64,000 bases of DNA from Bathymodiolus brooksi (GCA_963680875.1 OY804588.1:62754397-62818396), one strand, 5' to 3'. Positions 21,130 through 34,494 are shown, numbered from the stretch's first letter. Numbers and translations: made by a program. The notes: a model not told the origin generated them from the letters alone.

Positions 21130-22330
21130 AAATGAAGTGTGTCTGTAAGACACAAATGATTTCCCCGCCTGACCATCAAAATCCTGTGGACTTGCACACC
21201 TCCATTATGTGTATAAACATCATACAAAATATTAAAGCTGTAGCTCCAAAACTGTAGGAGGAGATAGCCAGACAAACCATGTATCTATATCTGGATAGAC
21301 AAACAAAATGACTAAGTCCAACTACCTGCCATTTTGAGAATATTTGATGAAAATCAAAATCCTGTGGACATGCACACCTCCATTATGTGTATAAACAGCC
21401 TGCAAAATATTAAAGCTGTAGCTCTAAAACTGTAGGAAGAGTTAGCCGGACAAACCATGTTCTCTTTATGCAGCTAGTACGAAAAAAATGACTAAGTCCA
21501 ACTACCTGTTATTTTGAGAATATTTGAAGATTATAATTGCAAAAGGGTAAACCAATGTTTTGCTTATTCAGCATCAAGCAGAAATGATTGAAATAAATGA
21601 ATCTGTACCTAACAATGTGATGTTCTATTGGTTGAATGATTGCCGGTGCGATTTGTTTCATGTCAGAAACATCTTTAAGTGAAAATTAAGTTTTTGTATC
21701 TGTGGATTTAAAGTATAAGGAGCGTTGTTTACACGTTAACAGGTTTCAGTGGCTAAGTTCATATATGCATAATTTTGTAAGAAATTGTTGAAAATCAAAA
21801 TTCATATAATATGCACACCTTCAGTGTTGGTACTAACTGTCTACAAAATATAAAAGGTCTAGCTCAAAAACTGTAGGAGGAGTTAGCCGGACAAACCATA
21901 TATCCTATACGGATTTAGCAAAATCTGTCTAAGTTCATGATGCATCCATAAATTTTGTAAAAAATTGTTGAAAGTCAAAATCCACAAAATATGCACACCT
22001 TCAGCGTACGTACTAACTGTCTACAAAATATAAAAGGTCTAGCTCAAAAACTGTAGGAGGAGTTAGCCGGACAAACCATATATCCTATAGCAGTATAGGG
22101 ATTTAGCAAAAATCTGTCTAAGTTCATGCATCCATAATTTTGTAAAAAATTGTTGAAAATCCAGAAAATATGCACACCTTCAGTGTAAGTACTGACAGTC
22201 TACAAGATATAAAAGATCTAGCTTAAAAACTATAGAAGTTAGCCAGACAAACTATGAATACTAAGTGTGACGAACGGACGGACAGGGGTAAAACAATGTC
22301 CCCCGACCAATAGTCGCGGGAGCATAAAAA
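21130..22330 (+). mobile_element. Hairpin-ended element, family F4, with 160-190 bp internal repeats
   Basis: 5' hairpin GTGTCT-GTA-AGACAC (21139-21153). The interior has five or six diverged repeats around 'gcacacct.ca', 'aaaactgtaggaggagttag' and 'ccggacaaaccat'. Then 'gacgaacggacggacagggg' and a 3' hairpin around TGTCCCCCGAC / GTCGCGGGAGCA, followed by 'taaaaaa'. Confidence 0.65.
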
Positions 22331-22384
22331 ATTGTCACTCACTACTGAGGAGGGTTATGGTACATATGCTTCAGAGAGCTTTTG

Positions 22385-22505
22385 AGGTGGGGTTATGGTA
22401 TTTAATGTCACTTTCAACAATATTTCAGTTATATCGTGGAGGAAACTGGAGTACCCGGAGAAAACCACCGACCTGCCGCAAATCACTGACAAACTTTTTC
22501 ACATA
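22385..22505 (-). mobile_element. SINE family A fragment, minus strand
   Basis: 'ggttatggtatttaatgtca' to 'cactgacaaactttttcaca'; the head is missing. Confidence 0.75.
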
Positions 22506-22619
22506 ATGCACTGTTGAGGAGAGGAAGGAACAAATTCTTTAATAATCTCAAGCGCTTGCTTAATATATATCTGCTGATTATATGCTTACTGAACTGTTTA
22601 CCTCTCCTTCAAATATTCA

Positions 22620-22975
22620 TTTGAACACACCTGTGGGTGGGGGATTTCAGAGTGTTTATACAATCCATGGAACATAGACATTTAACCTTTGAACTAATAC
22701 TGACAAATATTCCTATGAAGTCTAAAAAAATAACCATCTATATATTGCTCAATTACCAAAGGTCATCAATGTTTTTCCAGCACACCATTCATGGGACATA
22801 GACATTTAACCTTTGACCTAATATTGATGAATATTCCCAAGAAGTCTAAAAAAAAATAACCATTGATATATTGCTTAGTGACCAAAGGTTAACAAAACTT
22901 TTCCAGCACACCATTCATGGGACATTGACATTTTAACCTTTGACCTAATATTGAGGAATATTCTTAATAAGTCTC
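22620..22975. repeat. Tandem repeat, ~115-125 bp unit, three copies
   Basis: Shared 'gacatttaacctttgaccta', 'gaatattcc', 'ccagcacaccattcatggga'. Confidence 0.85.
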
Positions 22976-23137
22976 ATAAATTCATTGAGTTATAGATACA
23001 GGTATATATAAAATGGAGATGTATAATCGTATAATAAAATCTATAGCATATTAATATAATAAAATGTATTTGTTATTTCCTATAAAGTATAAAAAGCTTC
23101 AGTAAGGAGATAAGCAGAGTTCTATATTTTGACCTAC

Positions 23138-23209
23138 CTTCAAATATAATGAATGTCTATCAGGTTTATTTGGACTTTGTTTAATTGGGGTGGAATGTCG
23201 TATGAGTCC
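23138..23209 (-). CDS. RAPGEF1: RAPGEF1 exon 3: 72-nt twin cassette exon
   Basis: 72 nt, phase 0-0 (acceptor ATATATTTCAG, donor AAG|GTAGGT), encoding GLIRHSTPIKQSPNKPDRHS then LYLK (about residues 67-90). It aligns with the exon at 20093-20167 over its whole length except one codon, at both protein and DNA level ('tgatagacattc' is identical). That argues for origin by exon duplication. It joins exon 2 (ending phase 0) to exon 4 without a stop. Evidence is splice signals, phase, length and the duplicate; there is no strong match to a vertebrate exon. Confidence 0.8.
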
Positions 23210-24005
23210 CTGAAATATATTACCCATCATGCAATAACACATTGTACAACTGCTCAAAATATTATATGTTGAAAAATCACAAATCTGAATTTGGACATTT
23301 TCAGAATTTCAAATGTTTTTCTGTTAAAATATGAAAATGCTCTGTGTTAAACAGAAAATGTTTGAAATAGCCAGCACTTGCCATGAATAAAATATGCTCA
23401 AAAACTCAATAATAATATTTTTTCATCTAGCAGATTGGGAAGAAATCTATAATATTTTCAATTATTTTCTTATACGTGTACATGAAAGTTCAAAGTTCAA
23501 TAGGTACATTTGTACTTAACACTCAAATCAGGGTTAATGGTTACAATGTAAAACACAGATTATGGTACATATTCTACTTATATATAGTATTTAATGTATA
23601 TAATATGGAGCCTGTCTGCAATATCATGTAAAATCATTTGGTCAAAATCATACAGGAAAAATACAAGTAGCAACATTATATATTTGTATAGGCTGATTGC
23701 TTACTCAAAATATGTTAGTGTGAAATATATTTTTACCAAATTCCTTTTTTAGAGGTTTGGGTTATTGGGTATTTAATAATTTTCTATTTTGTCCTCTATA
23801 TCATGCTATAAACCAGAATCATTAGGGGGGGGGGGGGGGGGGGGGGGGACAGCTGTGACAGATGCAATGAACTGACTTTTTTTTTACACTGGACAGAAAG
23901 AGAGAGACATTGTGAAGACATTTAAAGACGGAGGTTTAACATGTAAAAAATGTATAAGACGTTTTATTAAATTTCTAGTAATCTCAGTCTTTGCCTTAAT
24001 TTTTT
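23210..24005. other. RAPGEF1 intron with a long G-tract
   Basis: 23826-23848 is an uninterrupted run of about 23 G. Otherwise AT-rich. Confidence 0.6.
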
Positions 24006-24118
24006 TCACCTACTTGTCTGAAAGCCAATTTTAGACAAATTTTCTATTTATTCAAACAAATTCTTTCATAATTTTCACTTGCTCGAATCCAGTTTTACTT
24101 GTCCCGGGCTTCGGCCAA
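24006..24118 (+). mobile_element. Decayed TIR element (ACTTGCCCGAAGCC family)
   Basis: 'aaagccaattttagacaaa' to 'cccgggcttcggcc' is the reverse of the copy at 60603-60735. Confidence 0.5.
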
Positions 24119-25054
24119 CTTGGTTAAGCACGAAGAATGTCATTTTTTTTTGTCAATAATGTTATCAATGAACAATGAACAGTTTTTGTCAACTTCCACC
24201 CATTTTCATATTATATTACAGTACCAGAATAGATCAAACATTGAATCTCATTAGTATTATAAGCCCATCACATTTTGTCATCCCTGTCCCAACCAGGAAC
24301 TAAAATAAATCAAACACTGAATCTTATTGATAAGTACATTTGAATAAGCCCACCACATTTTGTTTTCCCTGTCCCAACCAGGAACTAAATGACCTCTCAT
24401 CATTATCGGAGTGGTATATATTGTCTATTGTGCCAAATTGGGGTTGACCACATTGTCAACTATTATTTTTTAGCCACCTACATCTTATTGTTTTACATAC
24501 AGGAAGTACAACTTACATGTATGTTCATATAGGTAAATGAGTGATGTCTTCTTTGTTACATAAGTCAATCAGGTCAATTATGACAAATTTACTTAAACAT
24601 ATATGCAAGACTCAGATCGACATCCCGCCTCTAATTGACGTCCAATACTCAAATCTATGTCCGATTTCTATGTCACAGATATCTGTATCTCAGATCTATG
24701 TCCTTTTTTCAAATTCTCAATTCTATGGCTGTTTTTCACTTTCTCAAATCGATGATGCCCTAACCCTAACCTGATCCAATAAATCAGCCATTGATATGAG
24801 AATTTGGAAAGGATGCCGATTTGAGAATACCCTTAAATACGACTGTGATTTGAGATCAAATGACTTCAGAGAATGCTGATTGGAGTCGGACGGTGATCTG
24901 AGTCTATAATATATAATCTCTTTTATTTCAATTATTTCTAATGGCTGACCAATAATACAAAAAAACAACAAAAAACCACTATATATACAAAAAATGTGCT
25001 AATACAGTCTGCACCAAAAACTACTAGCCATATGCCCATCTAGAAAAAATTGGT
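24119..25054. other. RAPGEF1 intron with small tandem duplications
   Basis: 24225-24390 holds two copies of 'cacattttgt.(a/t)tccctgtccc' + 'aaccaggaactaaa'. 24640-24900 has a degenerate ~22 bp 'tctcagatctatgtcc' repeat. No exon seen. Confidence 0.45.
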
Positions 25055-25058
25055 TCAG

Positions 25059-25249
25059 CTTAATGAAAATTGCATAAAATTTGCAACATCACAAGTCATG
25101 TTCTTCATCTTCCTTTGTAGAGTAGGACTCCTTCGAGTGTAAGTGACTCTGGTCTCAATGATTTGAAGACAGAGAGGTGGTCGTTCATTTTGTTGATATC
25201 GGTGAAATTGTTGACCATCAAGGCAACACTGTACAAACTTTCTTTTCAT
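25059..25249 (-). pseudogene. Unidentified coding-like fragment
   Basis: The minus strand has a 64-codon open frame, and a second open frame of about 46 codons ends ...TLEGVLLYKGR before a stop. The text has better codon texture than its surroundings. A GVLLYKGR-like ending occurs near the integrase zinc-binding region of retroelement Pol proteins, but this is only a resemblance. No splice context fits RAPGEF1. Confidence 0.2.
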
Positions 25250-25619
25250 AAACAGTGCTTACCACAAAAAGTTTTATGAGTTCAATATATAATTCAAGAT
25301 ATTTTTTCTTCATATTTCAGTTTCATATAATAGCCCACATTATTCAATATCCGTCTGCTGGTACATGTATTACAAATGTCACAATTTCAATAAATCTTTA
25401 AAAGTCACATAAAATACATAATTACAACAAAAATGTATTCTTATTTTCAATAATGAATGTCAAAGTGATTATTGGTGCATGTAATATTAAACAAATATAA
25501 TTACATTATAGGAGTGCAAAGTCTTTGGTTACAAATTGATGCTCGCATGCATATAAGCATACTTGTAAAACTGGTTCCCTGAATAGACTTTATATAAAAC
25601 TGGTTCCCTAATTTAAATA

Positions 25620-26110
25620 GACAATCAATTATCTACCAAGGTACATAGTAAATATAGACCGACAGAAAGACGGATGGATGCGATAATGAGAATTACCTAT
25701 TTTTTTAGTTTCAGAGGAAAAAGTGACCTCATCCTGGAAAGGTCTGATGCCAGACTATTTTGTGCCCTAGACTAGACTATCTATTTGCATGTTGAAAACA
25801 AAAAACTATGTTTGATGTACTGTATATTCTGATTATTTTCTAAATAAATATTGTTTAAATTAAACAAAAAACTGTTGATAACCAATTGTCTACTAAGAGA
25901 TATGTATATACAGACTGACAGAAAGATGGATGGACATTATAATTAGAATGATCTTTTCTTTTCTTTTTAAGTTTCAGAGGAAAAAGTGACAGGGCCACCA
26001 CCAGACTATTTTGCACCATAGGCAAGGCCAGCTATGTACTCACCTGGACAGGGCTGTCACCAGACTATGTTATTGCACCCTAGGCAAGGCCATCTACTTG
26101 CATTTTGAAA
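25620..26110. repeat. Diverged ~290 bp direct duplication
   Basis: 'gaccgacagaaagacggatg' and 'gtttcagaggaaaaagtgac' recur at 25914-25990 as 'gactgacagaaagatggatg' and the identical second motif, followed each time by 'ccagactattttg'. Confidence 0.65.
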
Positions 26111-26289
26111 ACAATAAACTGGTTATCAACTACCAATGAACTATTATATTTTCTTTTTATTAAATTTTTTTTCGCTAAACAAAATAATTTGCATAAAACT
26201 CTGACCCATTAAGGTTCAGCTATGCACTCTTCGGAGGTCTACTACCCAAGCTGACTAGTGGGCCAAATGGGTGCACTGGCCCTGGACCT

Positions 26290-26500
26290 GGAAAACCTTA
26301 TGACATAAAGTGACATAGGGGGTAATTCAACCTACATGCTGATAATCACTCATGGTAGGAAAGGTCAATCAGAATACAGATCCCCCTTATGTACCCCTGA
26401 GAGGTGACATAGGGGGTAATTTAAATTACATGCTAATAATCACTCAAGATAGGAAAGGTCAACTGCAATACAGATTACCCTTATGTAACCCCCCCAGACA
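26290..26500. repeat. ~107 bp direct duplication
   Basis: 'gtgacatagggggtaatt', 'acatgctgataatcactca', 'gataggaaaggtcaa' occur twice; a 17-C run follows at 26695-26712. Confidence 0.75.
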
Positions 26501-27180
26501 AAAGCTATTGACACCATTAATCAATTTCTTGTCATGTCTGACTAAGCATTTCCATTGTTTAACAGCTGAGTATGATATAATAAAAATACAACTACATTGT
26601 TTTGGTACACAAGGTTGTTTGTGTGTGCAGTTGTGTGATCAACCCTCCGGATAGTATTATATACTGAATGGTCATACTGATTCACTATGCCTATCCCCCC
26701 CCCCCCCCCCCCCAAATACAATCACTGTTTAAATTTTTCATTTCAAATTAGTAACAGCAAACTTGTGATTGAATTGGGAAGACATAATAAAACGGATATA
26801 ATAACAGAATTTGTTCCCTGTGTAAAAATGGAGTTGAGGATGAATATCATTTTATTATTTTATATTCCAGCCTCAACAATATTAGGAGTAAAATGTTTGC
26901 CAATATTCTTAGTATTTTTCCATCTTTTCATGTATTTACTGATGTGAAAAATTCCTTTATTTATTTCAATGTGAAGAATATGATATTGTAGAAATTATTG
27001 TGAGAGGAGTAAACGAAATGTATAATAGGAGAAATGAGTTGATTGATAAATAATTTTTTTTAAGATTTCTGTAAAAGGTATATTTGTGTATTGTTTAAAA
27101 AATGATGGCAACTCATTGCACAATGTGACAGTTTCATGAAAATATACATGTACATCACTATTATATGTTATATTTTGATT

Positions 27181-27376
27181 GATATTTAAATCATATTTAA
27201 AATGTACCACCTCCTCATACTAAATGTCATTAGGGAGTCATGTGTTTCAAACATGTATATATGTAGTTTGATTGTATTTAACAGTTTCTTTGTTTTGTAT
27301 TTAATGTGTTGTTTTGGTAACAATCCTTTGTATATGGATTTCAGACCAATAAAAATTCTGTTCTGTTCTGTTCTTT
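27181..27376 (+). mobile_element. Non-LTR retrotransposon 3' end with (TTCTG)n tail
   Basis: Ends 'gaccaataaaaattctgttc' + 'tgttctgttc', the polyadenylation-like signal plus short tandem tail common in CR1/L2-type elements. The region upstream to 26995 may belong to it. Confidence 0.5.
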
Positions 27377-29878
27377 TCATAATCAATTTCAAATCAATTG
27401 AAATTTATCACATCAATGAATGGTAACAATTTATTTCAATTAGGAGCAATTTTAATTTTTAAATATCTTTTTAAAAAGCCCTAAACTGTATTAAAGTTAT
27501 TATGTCAACATGTTCAAAAAATGCATTTTTATAATAATGACTTTTCTTTCTCTATTCCCCCTCTCCCTTTTGCATGCCCCCTCCTCCATCTTCAATCTAT
27601 CTTATAATATAATTAGCAATTCTGCTGATTATCTGTAGATTATAAGATTTTACCCCCTTTTAAATCAAGATACAAAAAACAAAATGTACATGCAAGTTTC
27701 TAAAATAACAATTAAAATACCCACCCCCCAAAAAAAAACCTCAAAAAAAAATTTCATGCACCTTTTAAAACCCACATTAAATTATCTAACTAGTGTCTTG
27801 TATTTGTTATCTATTATAGACTATATTTTATTTCTGTAGCGAAAATAAATTGATTAAATCCAAAACACCTGTTCCCTTTCTCCTCTCTACCTAATAACCT
27901 ACCTTTATCTCTTTTTTCTTCTTTCTATCCAAAGTAGAGAATTTTCCCTTTTTGTTAAAAGTATGCATTTTTCACGGAATCTGAATCCTAATTCGACGGG
28001 TTATCAGAAATCTGCAGTCAGAAAACTTATCTATTCACTCTTGTCCCAGAAACTGGTTATTGATCAAGAAGAATATTTTGTCATCCATTACGCAGAGAAA
28101 TCAAATAAATAGTTATGCCATATTCCATACAATGATCGGGACGATGATGATTCATTTCAGACAGACAAACGGTACTTGTCCTGTCATTGTTGTTTCTTTG
28201 TAAACATCCAATTGTGGCGGAAAATCTAATTTCTAACTTTGTCTTTTAAAATCTAATTAAAATTTCTCTGACATCAAAATTTTATTTTCTTATTCTCCAT
28301 GAATAATTCTTTAGCCAATTAATATTTATGATAGAGCTACAATATAATCATCTAATTCTGGTCATGTATAAACGATTTGTAAACATAACATCAAGATGAT
28401 TATTATTACTCATAAAATAAACCACACAGAGTTTCCAAAGACACACTCAATATTGTAGGCTATAAACTCCGACAGTTAGTCATCACACCAAGGCTTGAAG
28501 CAAGTCAGTGCTCCTTTGGATAAAAAATATAATAATTCTTCATTCCAATCCAATTTGTAAAAATCTTTCACAACAAGATAAAAAATAACAAAATTTTCCT
28601 TATTTTTGAGATTTTCCTTCTTTTTCCTTTGTCCAATTTGTAAGAAAACCTTTCAGGATGAGATAAAATTTCCCTTCACTGTTCTTTGAACAGAGCAAGA
28701 TTATATAGATTATAGATAAAAATACATTCTCTTTGATCAAAAAATCAGTTAAGTTTCTTTTTAATAGTCTAAATTTAATCGGCAGGCAATTTATAGTAAA
28801 TTAAAAAAATTCAATCATTTATTACATCCATAAACAACAACAAACTTAGTGCCTTAACTGATCAATATTACCAATTAATTTTAAAATTAAAATTGTTCGT
28901 CTAAGAATAAAAAAATCTTTAAATCAACAATGCATATAACATGAAATATTCATTTAGTACACAAATTAGAAAAAAAATCTTTTCAGTTCAAATAATTAAA
29001 CAATGTACTCCAAATGAAATATAATCCAAATTTTCCCAGGAACTGACCTTTGGGGTCAAATTACATTTCACAATATTCCTTATATCCATACAACGATCGA
29101 TCAATATTTGAAATTTACTCCAACTATACAAAGTTTTCAGGAAAACTTACAAGTGGAGATAAAATTCAAAAAGTAATCGTTGATACCGGTAGATCGATAT
29201 CTATCATTATTACCATAATCCAAACTTTTTACAATCCAAAAAGTAATACTAGATCGATATCTGTAATTAATAATCGTAACTTTTTTCAGTATCTGCTAAA
29301 TATACACACACAACATTAGAGAAACTGAATGGTATCTTATCTCAACCAAATCACTATATATATAGATCAATACACTGAGTAGAGGTGTTAGCACTACTTG
29401 TATAAAAATCTAAACTTCCTCTCTACACCACCACAGACACAGACAGGCTAGCTATTACTATGATTCACTGTATGGCTGATAGATAGATGTATAATCCCTT
29501 CATGTTTCCTTGATAACCAGTACAGGACTGTAATAAACATGGAGTGGACTCTTTATTAGGCCACAGTGAATTATTTTTGGTCTTCATGATTTTTTGTTCC
29601 CTGTTCAATATTTTTTAAAACCCATTTTTTTGTGAGAGTCAAATGAAAGTGAACTATTTTTTTGGTCTTAAAGGAAATGTATATAAATATAGCTAGATTT
29701 ATTAGAAATAGTACTTTTTGTTCCCTGTTGTGTACTAAACGGAAATCAAGACTTGAATTCAGACAAACGAAAACTCACAATAGAAATATGTAAGTGGTAA
29801 AAATTAGAAGTTGTTATCTAATACAGAAAGTTGTCTTCTTAAGGCCATTGTCTTTTCTTTTTTTTTAAATTATAAATA
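27377..29878. other. RAPGEF1 intron, no feature recognised
   Basis: About 2.5 kb of AT-rich sequence. 29165-29255 has two copies of 'ccaaaaagtaat...tagatcgatatct' about 65 bp apart. No exon, RNA or element recognised. Confidence 0.45.
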
Positions 29879-30155
29879 CAGTCAAACCTGTCCATCTGGT
29901 CACCTCTATTAAGCAGTCACCTGTATTTAAAGGTCATTATTATCTAATAAGTTCTCTTCTTAAGCCATTGTCTTTTTTTTTTTTTTATATAATAAATACA
30001 GACAGTCCATGCAGTTACCTGTATTTAAAGGTCACCTTTTCTTGTCCTGTCATAGAAAATTGCATATGAATTGAACCTCTTTTAAGAGGTCACCTGTCTT
30101 ATAAGACCACTTTTTCTTTGTCTCAAAGGTGACCTCTCAATATAGGTTTGACTTT
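29879..30155. mobile_element. Palindromic MITE-like repeat (ACAGTCAAACCTG family)
   Basis: Starts 'tacagtcaaacctgtcca', ends 'ataggtttgact', with tandem 'cagtcacctgtatttaaagg' segments inside. Relatives at 45195-45362, 49203-49306, 54064-54242 and 54655-55130. Confidence 0.6.
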
Positions 30156-30539
30156 TTGTTTTGGATTTTGAGTGAAACACGAAGATGTCTCTTCTGTTGT
30201 GGCATGGATGTTGGGTGGCATGTAAGATCTTGGGTGGCATGTACATTACTCAATATAATTTTTGAAAAGACCCATTAAATGTTGTTATTCATAGTGTCTG
30301 TCACAGTCTGTGACAAAACCTACTAGCCCTAACACCCAGTCTAGTATAAATTGTTCCATGCTAGTAAAAAAATATTTAAAATTTGCTTAATCAAATACAA
30401 AAAATTCCCCTATAATGCCTTTCCAGTTAGTTTATCAAAATGTTTTTGGTACAAAACTGCTACCATTTTAAAAGGCAATTCAGGATTTTATTATCTTAGA
30501 AATAACTTATAAGGTATCAAAAAAATTGGATGGTTATAA

Positions 30540-30875
30540 TTTAACCAAATATTTTATATGAAACAGACCCTGATCTTGATGACAGACCCATAAGGGGTAC
30601 AGCATAATAATATTATTTTGGAGTGGTGATATTGATGAGAATCATTACGGGGACAACATCATAATATTATTTTGGGGTGGCCTAACAACTGATGATATAC
30701 AAGAAAGCTAGACATCATCAATGTGTTATAAACTACAAGTTGGACAGTAAACTCAATTATTTTACATGGAACAGACCCTGATCTTGATGACAAACCATTT
30801 TGGGGACAATATACTAATATTATTTTGGGGTGGCCTAACGACTGATGATATACAAGAAATCTAGACATGTCAATG
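30540..30875. repeat. ~185 bp direct duplication
   Basis: 'aacagaccctgatcttgatg', 'ataatattattttggggtgg', 'cctaac.actgatgatatac' occur twice, with a third partial copy at 30600. Confidence 0.8.
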
Positions 30876-31129
30876 TGTTAAGTACATGTTAACCATGTTT
30901 TTTGACATCAAAATGATATAATTATATTTATATTTATGCTGAGTGATACATGTATTTGTGTCATGGAGATGTCAAGCTAGCAAGACTTATTACATGTATT
31001 ACATGTACAACTAGCTTTCAAAGTGCTAACTGACTAAGTGCAGACATTCCCATGCTTGAATCTATACATAGCAATAATTTGCAATCTTATTAGTGGGGTT
31101 GGATAAAAAATAAATTTTATTTAGTATTT

Positions 31130-31150
31130 AGGGGGGGGGGGGGGGGGGGA
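31130..31150. repeat. G homopolymer (~19 nt)
   Basis: Uninterrupted G run in the intron. Confidence 0.9.
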
Positions 31151-31564
31151 GAATTTTTTTTTCTAATATTTCAACATCCCTCTTTATTCATACTAGCGGC
31201 AATATCCCTTTGTAAGTTGAAAAAAACTATCCTTCAACTCGTAGACAAAAAAAATAATTCTGTCTGTACAAGAAAACACAGGCCCCAAATTTTTCTAATA
31301 TTTCAACATCCCACCTTTTTCCCTATAAGCCCTTTGTAAAAAAAGAAAAGAAAAGAATTATGCACAGAACTGAGGACGAAAAAAAATAACTCTGTCTCCA
31401 ACAAAGAAATCCCATGCCCCATCTGCATCCCCAGATATGAACAATTGTTAGTTTTTAAGATACCTTTTTTTAGGACTCATAATGGAAAATTTGCTATTAT
31501 GAAAAGCATGATTTTTCTTACCCTGACCAATCCTTTATTTTAATATTTTTCTGTTTTCTGTTAT

Positions 31565-31955
31565 ATTATACCAATTAGCATTTATAAATATAACTCCTTG
31601 AGTAGGTACTTGTACAATTATAATACAATTATTATATAATACAATTATAATATAATACAATTATAAGAAATATACAATTACATGTAAAACATAGGGACTA
31701 ACTATAAGAAAAACAACCTGCCTTCCTGCTTCCTTTTCTTTATGGACAGTTTACCTTATAGCTAGCTATTGTAGCTATATACCAATTAGCATTTATAAAT
31801 ATAACTCCTTGAGTAGGTATTTGTACAGCTATAATACATGTATAACATAGGCACTACATGTAACTATAAGAAAAACAAGCTGTCTTCCTGCTTCCTTGTC
31901 TTTATGTACAGTTTAATTACCTTATAGCTAGGTATTGTAGCTACAGGTACATGTT
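31565..31955. repeat. ~200 bp direct duplication
   Basis: 'ataccaattagcatttataa', 'atataactccttgagtagg' and 'ttacc(t)tatagctag.tattg' are each present twice in order. Confidence 0.8.
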
Positions 31956-32141
31956 GTATTATCTTCCTGGTACATGTACATACACATTATATGTTATTCA
32001 GGTGCTAGACAGGGTATATGCATATAAATCATTTCTTTATATTCCTAGCATCAGTATTTATATACTTGTATTGTCATTGTATGTGAACATGGATTACGCA
32101 TTGTTATCTGCTGTGCTTTATCCAATAAAGAACAAGATGAA

Positions 32142-33114
32142 CTGTGAGCTAATGCTCACCTATGATACCCCCGCTCTTTGGCAAACAGGAAATAGGAATC
32201 TGACGGGTCAAAAAATGCTTCCCACGATATGGGGTACCTATATGAAGCTTGTGACCAAATATCAGATTTCTGCCATCAATAGTTGCTGAGAAAAATGCGA
32301 CGAAAAATGAGCATATATGTTCAATGAGAAAAATGCGACGAAAAATGAGCATATATGTTCAATGAGAAAAATGCGACGAAAAATGAGCATATATGTTCAA
32401 TGTGTAGAAAAATCAACAAAGTCGGCAAACAGGAAGTAGGAATCTGACGGGTCCAAAAACACTTCCCACAATATGGCATACCTATATGAAGCTTGTGACC
32501 AAATATCAGATTCCTGTCATCAATAGTTGCTGAGAAAAATGCGACGAAAAATGTGCATATACAAATGTATGTTAAATGTGTATAAAAATCAACAAAATCG
32601 GCAAACAGGAAGTAGGAATCCGATGGGTTCAAAAACGCTTCCCATGATATGGGGTACCTATATGAAGCTTGTGACCAAATATCAGATTTCTGCCATCAAT
32701 AGTTGCTGAGAAAAATGTGATGAAAAATGTGCATAAAAACCAACTAAGTCGGCAAACAGGAAGTAGGAATCTGATGGGTCCAAAAACGCTTCCCACGATA
32801 TGTGGTACCAATATGACGCTTGTGACCAAATATCAGATCTCTGTCATCAATAGTTGCTGAGAAAAATGTGACGAAAAATGTGCATATATGTTCAATGTGT
32901 ATAAAGACCAATTAAGTCGGCAAACAGGAAGTAGGAATCTGACGGGTCCAAAAACGCTACCCACAATATGGTATACCTATATGATGCTTGTGACCAAATA
33001 TCAGATTTCTGCCATCAACAGTTACTGAGAAAAATGTGACGAAAAATATCTTGGACGGACGGACAGAGGTAAAACAGTATACCCCCCCTCCCCCTTCAGG
33101 GAGTGGGGGTATAA
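32142..33114 (+). mobile_element. Hairpin-ended element, family F3, with five ~165 bp repeats
   Basis: 5' hairpin GTGAGC-TAAT-GCTCAC (32144-32159) and 'tatgatacccccgctc'. Five internal units share 'ggcaaacaggaagtaggaat', 'gcttgtgaccaaatatcaga', 'catcaatagttgctgagaaa'; a ~50 bp sub-unit is triplicated at 32285-32400. Then 'ggacggacggacagaggtaa' and a terminal GTATACCCCC ... GGGGGTATA hairpin. A short upstream ORF merges with unit 1 by chance. Confidence 0.75.
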
Positions 33115-33960
33115 TTATTATTATTATAAATCTGAAGTCAGGAATGCACGGGGGCCATCTGAATAATTATTATAATATGGTGCATATCTTTAATTTTGAA
33201 AATTCAAACAATTTCATGCCTTTTTAACATTACGGAGAGTCTGTTTCTGTATCGGACATCGTTTTCGTTAGGTAGAATATGCTATAAACATCACCATCTG
33301 TTACGTCATAGCGACGACATTTCAGCTCCATTCTAAGTTTTTTCCAAAAAGAACATTTTATTTTACCGACCAGCACAAGGAAATGACTAGGTAATTTTAT
33401 AAAGCCATAACAGAATAGAAAACCAATGCTAGGATTGGCAGGCGATGATATTTTTAATCATTTGAATCACGTGATATATCTATGGCTGTTCATCTTCAGT
33501 TTTCTGTCTTTGTTCCGCTTCGATCATTGTTGGTCTTTGATTGATTGGTTGGTGTTTACACCAACCTTAGCAGTATTTCAGCTCTAACATGGAGTTAACA
33601 AATTTTTTTGGGGAGAAGGGGGGTATTTGTCTATTTTTTTTAATAGTTAGAAACAAATTTATCTTTCTCTTTTGATTTATGTTTATCATCAAGTCTTCTA
33701 TGTAGTGGTACTTGTTATAAAGGAAGATTATCATCAACACCCACCCCTCCCTCCCTCCCTCCCTTTCCCCCCAAATCTTTCAATAAATCAAATCTTTAAA
33801 TTGAAAGAAGACCATGCATAACAAAGCTATATATTTGTGAATCTGCAGCTGAAGGCAGACAGAGCTGGCAACCTTTCAACAGTTGTAAGTGTTTGATTGA
33901 AAAAATTAAGATAGAATGCCAAAGTCTCCCTGTCTGATTAATCCTTAAGGCCCCAGGATA
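33115..33960. other. RAPGEF1 intron with a SINE-tail scrap
   Basis: 33525-33600 ('ggttggtgtttacaccaacc', 'agcagtatttcagctctaac') is a decayed SINE end; the rest is unrecognised. Confidence 0.45.
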
Positions 33961-34044
33961 TTGATTCTTAGTTTTTACAGTACAAATCAAGATCTTAATC
34001 AGTTAATTCAACCCCAAACTCCTATTATCCGAGACTGCTACATA

Positions 34045-34385
34045 AACATCAGTTCTTTTTCTCTTAAAATTTATACATGGGCAATCACACTTTTAACCCT
34101 ATTTAAAAAACTCAAAATTGATAATAAAATGACCCACACTTTTAAATTAACAATGAAAATTGAAAATTTAAACTTAGGCCACTCATAAGCAAATTTTGAT
34201 TTTCCGTAACTGGACAAAACCATCAAATTCTCTTAAAATTTATACATCGGCAATCACACTTTTAACCCCTATTTAAAAACTCAAAAATGATAATCTTTTA
34301 AATTAGCATTGAAAATTTTAATTTAGGCCACCCATGAAAACATTTTGGTTCTCCGTAACCGGACAAACTCACCAAAAGCTGCTCC
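34045..34385. repeat. ~180 bp direct duplication
   Basis: 'cttaaaatttatacat.ggca' + 'atcacacttttaaccc', 'ttaggccac.cat' and 'ccgtaac.ggacaaa' occur twice. Confidence 0.75.
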
Positions 34386-34494
34386 AACTCAAAAATTGTT
34401 ATCAGGGATTTCAAGCATTCTTTAACTATTTTTAGCTCATGTTTTTTTGTGTTAAAGCATTTTTTTAAATAAAAAAAAAAAACAAAAAAACTTT

